Shown here piece by piece: positions 47,461 through 57,593 of a stretch of DNA of 64,000 nucleotides. The translations under genes were made by a program, and so were the position numbers. Source of the DNA: Mortierella sp. BCC40632 (Eukaryota; Mortierellomycota; Mortierellomycetes; Mortierellales; Mortierellaceae); NCBI GenBank assembly GCA_011634665.1, contig WAEK01000024.1:199001-263000 (forward strand), in the 5' to 3' direction. The notes beneath the pieces are model-generated. The model was not told the DNA's origin and ran no database searches. It saw only the letters and a program-made list of their open reading frames with translations. The stretch's first letter is position 1, and each line of letters opens with the position of its first letter.

Positions 47461-50230
47461 CATTTACTTGATTTCTAGTTCGATTTGTTCTGGAACCAGT
47501 GACCATGGATGTGTGAGCTTCTTTGAATTCCGACCGAGAAAAGTATGGGAATGCCACCTACGAGGAGGGCATCCTTGACCGCTGGTTCTTCTATGAGAAT
47601 ATGTCTTTGATCGCCTTTCATAGGGTTGGCTGCTCAACTGCCCCTGGCACTCAAAGTACCGGCTTAGTTATTGGATCTGACCGCAACTGTAGGTACCGTT
47701 CTATCTCTATAGATTGCGGGCGAAGACGATCGGATACGGGGTGCTCTTATTGGCTACACGATTTGGCCGTATTCGAAATGGTGAAAATAATCCCTTTACT
47801 CGCCTTCTCTACCATCATCTAGCTCTCGCATGAAAAACTTCTGATCATATTCTCTTCTTTTGCCCCAAATTCATTATGGCTTTTTCAAAATGTCTAAATG
47901 AAATATGCAGGCGAAAGAATCAAGAAGCATTTGGAACATACCAAGGGACAAGCTAAAGAAGTTTCTGGAAAAGTCTGATCAAGACGAGCAGTATGAAGAA
48001 GGCGCTGCAAGCCAATCGCGCTCATTTTCCGAAACGGCCCTGGTGAAGGCTAGGCAAGCAGTTGTTAGCGATCGATGCCGAAAACAATAAATAAAAACCC
48101 AGCAAACTGCCATACCATGTGAGTCATGATAACCTAATTAGCAGATGAAAAAAGGTCATTCGAGCGAGTGCTCGGTTCTGAATGTAGCCCCTTCTCCTCT
48201 TTTTTCCTGCGCACCCCTTTCCCCAAAATCATGCAAAAAAAAAAAAAAAAAAAAAAAAAGTCTTGTCTTGACCCTTCAAATCATTACGTCCACGTCTCAC
48301 TGTAAACTTGCAAAGAACTCCGAGCTGACTTTCAGTCACCTCCATCTCCTCAACATTTCCCCAATAGTACTCTCGCACTCTTCTTGTACTAGAGTGTTTA
48401 AGTGTTTGCTAGAGCATATTTTGCCGCAAAACGGGGCTGAGAAACTGAAGGTCAGAGAGATGATTTTGTTGGAAGGCAAACACTGATTAATGCTTTGGGG
48501 CATGACAAGCTTGTGATCCTTCCGAGTAACCACGATGAATATATCCATCTCTATCGATCAGGACACCACTTGCCCATGCCCCGCAGAGCTTCAGAAGTCT
48601 CTTTGTTCTAATGAGATTTTCCCGCCGTACAACATTTGAGTTAGGCTTCGGTGGTGGGCTTGCCACAGCAGCCCATTGTTCACCAACTTTGATTTGGCTC
48701 GATGTCTCGGAGACAGCGGCGGCCGTGCGTGAGCAGAGAGCTGTTGCTAAGGTTCGTCGAGTGACAGTTAATGCAACGAGTACTGGGCCACTTCTTCGCC
48801 TTTATGACAAGAGTCGTTTCTTGATCTTATTTGCAGACCTGGCCTGCCTCGCGGTCCATTGTTTTCCCTCAATTACAAGAGTTTGCCAGTGCACGTCTAT
48901 TTTCGCAGTCAGACTGTGACACCAAAGTCTGCCCTCCAATTTGTCGCGCCTCTCCTTTTTCACCGTACCACCCACGCTCCCGCTCCCCAAATGTTTGAGA
49001 GTGCTGTCTGTACTATTTTTTATGCACTGTCACAACATTGTCGACACCCCTCCAAAGGGCTCTTTCAGCTGCATCCCTCTGAACGCTACATTTACAATGC
49101 TTGGTAGAGTTCGACGGTCGTCGTCGGGACCAAAGCTGTTGGACCCAGTTCTCTCTCCATCTTCTGTTCTCTCATCCCCTACTGTGCCGCACATTACATA
49201 TCACGAATGGCGCACCACTAGATTGTCGTTCACTTCGCCCTTTGATGTGGAGTATTTCCATGATTGTATCTGACACAGCCTTTTAGGCTGTGACTAAAAA
49301 GTCAGCAAAGAGGCGGCCTTTGTGCCAATGCACTCATGGGTTATTGCCAGCAAATTGTGGGCCCAAATATACAGCTAGCATATTTTCTCGAGAAAAATCT
49401 GGGGACTCTGCTTAGAAGTTGCGCCTTTCTCTTGCGGAGTTGGTTTCCCAAAGATGCGTTATGCATAGTAGGTCACTCCCATGATACCTTTTGTTTAAAG
49501 AGAGCAATCTGGTTCAGGCGTAACTACCAGTTTGAATGTACACTAAAATCGACCCATCGACTCCAGTGGGGAGTGCCTTTTCTGACACAGCATACTCTCT
49601 GCTTGGCCAGATGACCCTGAGTTGTACTAAGGAATCCTGCTCTGCTGATTTCTTGACCACCTGTTCTCTCTGTGATTTTATCAAGTCTCCAATGAAGATC
49701 TTACTCTTCGCAAGAATATTTCTCGGCTCGAGCCTAGCGCTTTTCTAGTTGTAGATATCCCTCCTGTTTGGGTAGAGGGGCGAAGGTGAGTCCGCACTCA
49801 CAGGGAATGTCTAGAAAGGGCAAAGGTTCTTTAACATTGAAATATCAAGGGCATCACAGGACAGGGAATCAAGGGCGACAAACAAAAAGATCCAACGTGC
49901 TCAGTTGCCTCGCCGATCCAGTCAGTAACCGGTAATTGTGAAGAAGTACCTCGAAGTACCTCTACACTTTACGCATGGTGTGACCAACAAAAACAGAAAT
50001 AGAGAGCTTGTGAAATGGACACATCACATAAATTTTGTACGCGCAAACTCAGTATCATGGGGAAGGGGAATGCTGTGACAAAAAGAAAAAAAAGTGACAT
50101 TCAGGTACTCTTCCATGTACCTGTATCGGCTGTGAGTCCTTGCTCGAGTGTATTGGTATCGTCATGGCCCAAGAAGAACCAGCCTTTATTCTTCCCTATG
50201 CACATCTTCGTTTTGCTATCACTATCGCTC

Positions 50231-50261
<31 letters not shown>

Positions 50262-50304
50262 CGCTTCGGTATCCTGCTGGTGTTTCTGCTCAATCCCTCC
50301 AACC

Positions 50305-50343
50305 TCGCGGAGGAATTCCTGTGCGGGGAGCTGCTGTGCAACC
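50305..50343 (+). promoter_or_regulatory. Shared upstream element E2 (K7 copy)
   Basis: CGCGGAGGAATTCC, then GCTGCTGTGCAACC, about 210 bp before the ATG. E1 was not found before K7. Confidence 0.4.
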
Positions 50344-50544
50344 TTGCATTTACAAGCTCAATTCAATTAAGGGAGGGGCAGAGTTTGACTGTGATTACAG
50401 CGAAATCTTCAGTTTGTTGCACTCCGCCCTCTTGCCTTTTCTTTGTCTCCACTCAACACCTGTTCCCACTCTTTCTTTCACTCTTCTCAACCTCACCCCA
50501 GCACAATCCTTTCTCCCCCAGATACTGCACTGGTTGCAAGAACA

Positions 50545-53104
50545 ATGAGAGTCGCTCTAGTGGTGGCAGGAGTACTGTCATTGATCGCGCGAACTCTTTG
50601 TCAATCCACTGACCAAATACCATGGAACACACCGAGAGTGGGGATGGCGTTCGCATCAGACGGATCTCGTCTTGTCATTCATGGAGGCGACATACACAGC
50701 AGCAAGGGTTATCTGCCACAGTCAGGATTCTTTGAGCTTGACCTCAGCAAAAATTGGACAACAAACAACGCGCCATGGAAGGCGTTGGATGACATGAAGG
50801 ACATGGAGCTCTCGGGAATCGGTGCAGCAATATTTCCAGATGGAGGAGTCCTCATTTTAGCAAGAAACATGTCTAATGTCGAAAACCCGATGCTGGCTCT
50901 CGTTTCTGTCGACAATCGCGGCCAGTGGAGTCAGCAACATGATTTACCCACCACTATGACCTCTGCCAAAGCAGCTGGCGCTACCGACTACTCTGTTGTC
51001 GTTTCATCAAAAGGGGAGATCTATTTCCCAAACTTTGGTGTGATGTTATCATCTATCAAAGATTTTACTCCTACCTACTTTCCAGAAAGCGGAATCGGCT
51101 CTTATTCCGCTTGGTCAAATTCTTTGAAAACTCTTGTATCAGTCAGAGCCAATGAGAATGGAAAGTACGGCCTTTCCAAGCTAGTAAAGACCAAAGGTGG
51201 CACAGGACTTGGATGGGAAATCGTAGTAAGTCATGAATAGTTGACTGGCGCCTGTTTTTGAGTGAACTTTTTTCTAAACCTTTCGATCGATTTAATAGGA
51301 GGTTGGTGGCGATACCCCCGAACGAGTGACTTTCCCATGCTTAACAAAAGGTAAATATACGTGATGAGGTATTGTCGACAGGATGATCAGTCCTCTAACA
51401 TTGCCTATACTTACAGACCCTGGCGGCGATAGATACTACCTATATGGCGGATATAACTCTTCAACTCAGTTGGTTTCTGGACGACTCTATTTATTGGATC
51501 TGTCAGCAAACAGATGGACAATATTAGGGTCTGATGGTGATCCCAGACTCGTTCTGGCATGTGCAGCTTCGAAGCATGCATTCGTTGCTTGGGGCGGTAA
51601 GTAACCTCTGTCATAGGCTTATGTATCTATCTAGCTTAGTAAATGAGGTAGACTAATCCTATATCTGTATTCAATAGGCAAAACAGACAACAACGTTCCG
51701 ACAAATAGCTCAAACCCCATTGTCTTCGACATTAACAAGGGAGTTTGGACTGATCAATACGTCGCGGACAACGTCTCACTACTGCCACCACCGCCCCCGC
51801 CCCTTCCTCCATTTCCTCCCACAGATTCTAACTCTGATTCGCCTTCTCGGACGCACAATCCAGACTCAGGGAATAGAAGCGGTGGTGCGGGTGCAAACAA
51901 CAAAGAGGACGGCGATGAAGAGCCCCACAGCGCATCCACAGATCAGGATAAATTGAAGATGATTTTAATAGCTGGAGGCGCCGGCGGAGGAGCAATATTA
52001 ATCTCCTTGATCGCTCTGATTCTATGCATCCGACACAGCAAAAGGACAAAGCAAAAGCACAGTGATTGGACTGATCCGCCCAAAAGATTCCCTCAAGTCG
52101 ACCAGTCAAAAAATAATAGTCGTAGATCTTGGTTTAGCGACGAAGAGGACTCCAAGGCTTGCCGATCGGGGCACCATTTGACAGCGCGTTTAAGGGACGA
52201 AGAATACATCGACAGTTTAAAGAATAAGGAGACCTCATCTTTCCTCGATGGAGGGTCGGATATAAACCTAATACAGACAAGGCAACAGAAACAGCAACAA
52301 AAACAGCAGCAGCAGCAGCAGCAACGACAACGACAACAGGAGCGGCAGCGGCACAGGTCCTATTCTGATACAGAGCTGAGGTCGTCAAGAAAAATGCGAT
52401 CCTCATATAGAAGCAGGCGCAATGATCGCGACATCCCATTAAGGGAGACTAAGATCTGGCCTTCGACAAGCAGTGAACCCGATTCCCTGGCAGTCCAGCA
52501 GGATCAAAGCTATGACTGGAATCGCTATCAACGACCTTCCATCAGGAATGGAACTACGCTCAAGAAACAGCAAGAATATGTCAGAGCCAGACTCGAGCGC
52601 CAGTACTCAAAAAATTTGAATCGCCTATCACTACTTGAGTCCCAGCTATCGCCAACAACTCAACATCTGAGCTTCAAATATGCAAAGAGTTCGCAACCAA
52701 GAGGTCCTCACTGTAGTGACTCGCTTCAGATAGGGCTCCAGTTTGGTTACAAACAACCTAATGGCCCACAGTGTATTTCGGATACAAGCAGAGTTGAGGA
52801 AGCACACTGTGTCAATTCCCATGATATCATATCACCTTCAACAGATACATTTTACGACATAAAGTTAATTCAGAAGTCTCAGCGCACCAAATCGCAACGA
52901 AGAGGCCCCCAAGATGGTGTCCTACCATACTTCAATCCTTCTCTAGGTATCTCCCAACCAGGCAACCCTCAGACGAAGGGCTCTCGACCTTCAAGTCTAT
53001 TAAGTAGTCTTAGCGATGAAAGGACGCAGCACCGGGAGTCCTTCCAATGGAAACCAATCACGACCAATAGAAGCACAACACTACTTGGCGATACGAGCCA
53101 ATGA
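50545..53104 (+). CDS. K7: kelch-ectodomain single-pass membrane protein with polyglutamine tail segment
   Basis: Exons 50545-51225, 51299-51350, 51417-51596 and 51678-53104 give 779 residues. Signal peptide MRVALVVAGVLSLIARTLCQ. Ectodomain: GMAFASDGSRLVIHGG, FFELDLSKNWTT, LSGIGAAIFPDGGVLIL, YYLYGGY, LYLLDLSANRWTILG, FVAWGG. Short proline stalk. Membrane helix about 398-418 (LIAGGAGGGAILISLIALIL) then CIRHSKRTK. The tail contains SRRSWFSDEED, NKETSSFLD and a Gln/Arg run (52281-52345, about 30 residues), then one degenerate tail-repeat unit and the C-terminal PYFNPSLG and PGNPQTKGSR motifs. The terminal part after that is diverged. Confidence 0.86.
52281..52345 (+). repeat. CAG/CAA repeat in the K7 tail
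   Basis: Mixed CAG, CAA and AAA/CGA codons give a polyglutamine-like tract interrupted by Lys and Arg. Confidence 0.88.
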
Positions 53105-54441
53105 ACCAGCAATCTCACCACGTCCTTAGGCAGGTCCCGATGGCGTTAGAACGATTAAAAGATGCAGATATCCTCTCCTCTCCAAGACCAAGGCCAAGCC
53201 TGCAAGTCCTGCTCCATTCCAGAAAAATTTATTCAAAAAAAAAAAAAAAAAAAAAAATCCAAGGTGCCCAGAGTGAGCTTTATCCGTTAGTAGAACTCTC
53301 ATACCTAGCTCTACAGGCGTTCTGTCTACCCATTCTGGGACATTGGCCCAAAATCTCGGCTGCCTCATGCATGAGCTCGTTTGTACAATAGCCCCAATCT
53401 TCAGAGTCCTACCATGTGAATGGACGGACTTACCATCCTCTCTCAACTCCTGTAATGAAATTAATGATCTTAATCACAAGAAGAAGAAGAAGAAGAAGAA
53501 GAAAAAAAAAAGAGTGAGAACACTGGGTAAGGGTTTGGACCAAAGAGCGCAAAAAACTGTGCAGTGCTCTGGAACCTATTTTTCCTGTTTCATTGGGGAG
53601 AGTCTTGGGCATAGACAAAGTAGTGTTGTGCTTGTCCTAAAGCTCTGCCGGCTCATATGAAATATAAAAGATCGAGACCCACTCCTCCCATCTACATCAT
53701 CTGCCCTTGCCTTCGTATACTTTCGTCTCATCCTCCACAATATTCCTTCATGGTCACAGTGTTAACGTATCTATCTGGGCCCTCGAAAAGATACAGCTTA
53801 TAGCCACTGGTTCGGTGGCTGAAGAACTCCAGAAATGAGTTCCCTGGGTTCAATCCAGGCAAGCTTGGAAGATACAAACCGGAGGCTGGCTGATAGATCC
53901 ACTAAAACATTTCCTAGTTTAAGCGGAGGAGATTTCCTCGCATAAGAAAGTGGGCAAGGTATCCAAAGGGTAAAAAGTGCGGCCTGCATTTTGTTAAATG
54001 AGCCAATGTTTCCCCTTACAGCAATTTTCTTTTTTTAAGGGATACACAAGCTTTTGTGTGGTAAATTCGCCGCACGGTCCCCCTAATTCGCAACATTTGT
54101 TCAGCTGATATTCAAAGTTTAAAAAGATGCGCTAATGCCGAGGGCGGAGCTGCCATTCCTCAAATAGCTTTCTCAGTTCCACCATCTCTCTTCTACCCAC
54201 CTTTCACATCATCTCTATCATCGCTATTTCGGTCCTCGCACCTTCGCAACAAGCGAGGCCACCGAATTGAAAGCTGTAGTGCTCTATCTCCTTCTACAAC
54301 CTGCGAGTCCACAACCACCTCGCCAACTCGCAGTTGCCGCCAACCTTTTCACTCTTCTGGTTAACTGACTCCGCCCCACTCATCCGGCAACTCTTACACT
54401 CCAATCGAGCCTATCTAGGCGTGGTCGGAATTCTTACACCA
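53105..54441. other. K7-K8 intergenic region
   Basis: No gene accepted. Contains an A homopolymer (53236-53257), an AAG repeat (53478-53511) and a tRNA-like set of three hairpins at 53803-53859. K8 has neither E1 nor E2 recognisably upstream. Confidence 0.5.
53794..53866 (+). other. tRNA-like cloverleaf remnant
   Basis: Three consecutive perfect hairpins in cloverleaf order: GCCAC-TGGTTCG-GTGGC, GAACTC-CAGAAAT-GAGTTC and CCTGG-GTTCAAT-CCAGG. The last has a T-arm/B-box character. The flanks AGCTT and AAGCT can pair as a weak acceptor stem. Position 33 is A instead of T and there is almost no variable loop, so a functional tRNA is unlikely. It could be a tRNA-derived repeat or a decayed tRNA. 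Confidence 0.35.
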
Positions 54442-56973
54442 ATGGCGCCTGCAACACATCTACTAAGAGCACTGCCAATCATTGTGGTCACACTATCGAC
54501 ATTCATCCTACCTGTTGATGCACAGGCATCTGAACCATGGAAAATAACAACCTATGGGATGGCTTATGCCTACGATAGAACTCGTCTTATTATTCAAGGT
54601 GGAACAAGCACTGGAGTTCGTTCTACAGAGTTCTTCCAGCTAAACCTGGCCGTGAATTGGACGACCATGAACCCAGTTTGGACAAACTTGAAGCAGTCTG
54701 TAGCGGACTGGCCAATATCAGGGACGGCAGGAGCGCTATCACCAGATGGAGGGTTCATTGTAAGAGGTGTGGATACGAGTGGCACCAAACAACTAGCAGG
54801 CATTATTGACAACAAGGGTACCTGGACTCCAATGCCTGGGACGTTATTGAATGCACTTGGACCGAATTCAGTCGGAAGCAATGTGGTTACTTCGCCGAGA
54901 GGAGAGGTGTACTTCCTTGGAGATGGTTTCATGACGCCGTCCATTGACGGCACCAATCTCACGCCACTTCCGCCGCATGGAGATATATACGCAGCTGTCT
55001 GGTGTTCCTCTTTAGGAATGGATGCAATTTTATCAACATTGCCAAACCCGAACGGCCTAACTTTCCAATTATTGTCTGGAGTATCTTCAGCGACCCCTCT
55101 TGTAAGTCTAGGATCCGCATTTCTTTTGATATTCATGATTCAAAATCACCAACTGATTTTTTGTCCTGGTAAACCTACAAATGTAGAGCATACAAGGGAC
55201 TGCTGCCTCTCTTAGAGGCCATTGTCTTGTCAAAGGTCTGTTTTCTTTATTCAAACTTCTGAACCTTGGATTGTGTTGTGCTTGCATTCTTATTCGAAGG
55301 GCTATCTTTACTACCAATAGACTACGTGAATGTCGACAAATACTATCTATTTGGTGGAGGAGGTGCCTTTGGAGCAGTGTCTGGGCAACTCTATGTGTTG
55401 GATCTGAAAAGCAAAACTATATTGAAGATCGGGAAGGAAGGCGAAAAAAGAGCCTATATGGCGTGTGCAGCTTCAGATTACTCGTTTTTTGCCTGGGGTG
55501 GTAAGCGCAGATATATGCAATGTTAGGGATTGACAGTTGTGTTTTGGTGGCATTACTAAATTCACTATCTATGGCATGCAATAGGGATAGGTATTAATGG
55601 TGCCACAGTCAGCACCAGTCCTCTCATATTCAACTTTGCTTCTGGAGACTGGGTCACAATGAATTTAATCCCTTATATACCTCCACCACCTCCACTACCT
55701 TTCCCTGCACCTGATCCGACGTCACCAAACCCCGAAAGCCCTGGAACCAGAACTGGAACCGGACCTGGAGGCACTAACGGGAGTGGTAATAAAAGCGGCG
55801 ATAGAAGTGGAAGCAACTCTGGAAATGACAATAATGATACTAGAAATAGCGAAGCAAACATTGCTGCAATCGTAGGAGGTGTTGGAGGAGGAGTTGTCTT
55901 GATTACCCTCGTTGGATTACTCTTCTATTTCGGACGCAAACGCCGTGAGACGCAGAAGCACAAGGGTTTGAGGGATGTGCCAGAGAGATCACTTTCGAGT
56001 GATGACTACTCTAGGAGAAATCGCTATGGTTCTCGATTGAGCGACAATGAATCCGAATACAGTGTCCATCAACTCGAGCCACTCAAGCCAGTTCGCTTAG
56101 CTGAAGAGTCCCGGATCACATCTTTGGGGAAGAAAGCGTCCTTTCCACGTTTGACGGAATCTAATCATGATCGGCGACAGCAGATCCCAGCCCTGGATAC
56201 AAAGCCAAGTTCACTCAATTCAGAAGACTACACTATCAGTAGCCAGTATGATGCCTTTGAGACCCCAATGGTGACAGAGATCGAACCATCAGTAGTTAGC
56301 TCATTTGATACACCGCTTATCCGGAACAGGACCCATGGTAAGAACTTGGATTAGGGTCTAGAAAAACTGTGGATAGGGATTCGGCTAGGTTTGCCTATCA
56401 ATTAATAATAGACTGACGGAAATCTACGCAAACTCTGATTTTAAACTAGATCGCCGACCCCCACGAGCGGCACCTAGTCGGGGATCACCATATTCGCAAC
56501 AAACACAAACGTCTCACCAAATTCGGGATCGGCAACCTAACTCTCGATGGCCTAATGCGCCCCCACCCAGCAACTTACAAACCCCAAGTCCTAAAAATGA
56601 CAGAACTCGACCAAACCATATTTTCACTGAATCCCAGAATAATGAAACTCAACCAAGTCGAAATCAGCATGCAACACGACCTAGGGATCCACAGGATTTT
56701 GGTCCGCATCCAAAAGACCCTCAATATCACAAACCTCGTCCAAACGATCCACAATATGTTAGTCTACGTCCGAACGATCCGCAATATATTGGTCAGCGTC
56801 AGAACGATCCTCAGTATGGGGTTCCTCGCTCCTTCGATCCCAATTACGGCACAACGCCATCTAGAGATCCACAGCTTAGTGCCCCAAGGAGACTTAACGA
56901 TCCTCACAGTACCCCTAAGGTTATGTTCCACAGCTCGGGTAACCGCAGTGTTATCGAGGAAGCTCCTGAGTAG
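54442..56973 (+). CDS. K8: divergent kelch-ectodomain membrane protein with decapeptide repeat
   Basis: Five exons (54442-55101, 55187-55235, 55321-55500, 55585-56337, 56450-56973) give 721 residues. Intron phases 0, 1, 1 match K1-K7, and a fourth intron in the tail is unique. I start at MAPATHLLRALPIIVVTLST, a signal peptide; the upstream in-frame ATG would precede it with a polar stretch. Ectodomain strands: GMAYAYDRTRLIIQGG, FFQLNLAVNWTT, ISGTAGALSPDGGFIV, YYLFGGGG, LYVLDLKSKTILKIG, FFAWGG. The stalk has PPPPPLPFP and a Gly/Asn/Ser stretch. Membrane helix about 388-410 (IAAIVGGVGGGVVLITLVGL), without the juxtamembrane cysteine of the others. The last exon holds five ten-residue units around NDPQY (56701-56850). 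Confidence 0.83.
56701..56850 (+). repeat. 30-bp repeat in the K8 tail
   Basis: Five in-frame units of 30 bp encode PxPxDPQYxx-like decapeptides (KDPQYHK, NDPQYVS, NDPQYIG, NDPQYGV, FDPNYGT). Confidence 0.88.
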
Positions 56974-57593
56974 TATCGCCACCCAGCATGAACTCTTATC
57001 AAGGCATCCCGTTTCCTCGCACGATATCTCTCGAGTCAAACAAACAAACAAACAAACAAACATACTATATACCAGATGGCTATCAAAAATGCGAACGACA
57101 ATAATCATCATTTCTCTCGGGTGAAAAAAGAATAAGAAAAGGCAAAACTACATCCCCATCGACCAAAGCAACAATAGACAAAAAATGGATACCAGTATTG
57201 CTTTCTACTCACTAATCACTATACAAAAAAAATCTAAACATCCATAAGTCTATCCCATCTTTCAAGATTTCAATTATACCCCCATTAATGTAGTTCGAAA
57301 AGGAGAGAGTTTGTAGTAATATACACCTCGGCGACTCTGCTCTTTCATTCTTAGACCCTGTCACGCAAGGAAGTAAAGTCGCCGCCATTTATAGATTATG
57401 TACTTTTAATTTTTTTTTTCTCGTCAACCCTTCATCGGAACTATTGACCTGGCTATTCAGCAACAAGTTTCATTATGAATAGGAGGGAGAGGCAGTGGTA
57501 AAGTGATTGATATAAAAATAAGACGAGGGATATCATGTCACTCTGAGGAGGGAAGGGGGAAGGGGGGAAGGGAAGGGATAGGAGAAGATTCAG
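56974..57593. other. Convergent intergenic region after K8
   Basis: No gene is seen. It separates the plus-strand array from a minus-strand gene. A short CAAA repeat lies at about 57036-57060, and A/T-rich DNA with GGGAAGGG runs near 57550. Confidence 0.5.

Larger units (their letters stand above)
47182..50544. other. K6-K7 intergenic region
   Basis: The longest gap of the array (about 3.4 kb) with no accepted gene. Contains an A homopolymer (48236-48259) and a T homopolymer (50236-50260). Open frames (for example 48611-48919 and 48941-49273) show no recognisable family and no exon partners. The K7 promoter element E2 is at its right end. Confidence 0.5.

Noticed and set aside
48611..49286. 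Overlapping plus-strand ORFs in the K6-K7 spacer
   Set aside because: No recognisable domain, no splice partners, and several frames open at once. Treated as chance ORFs.
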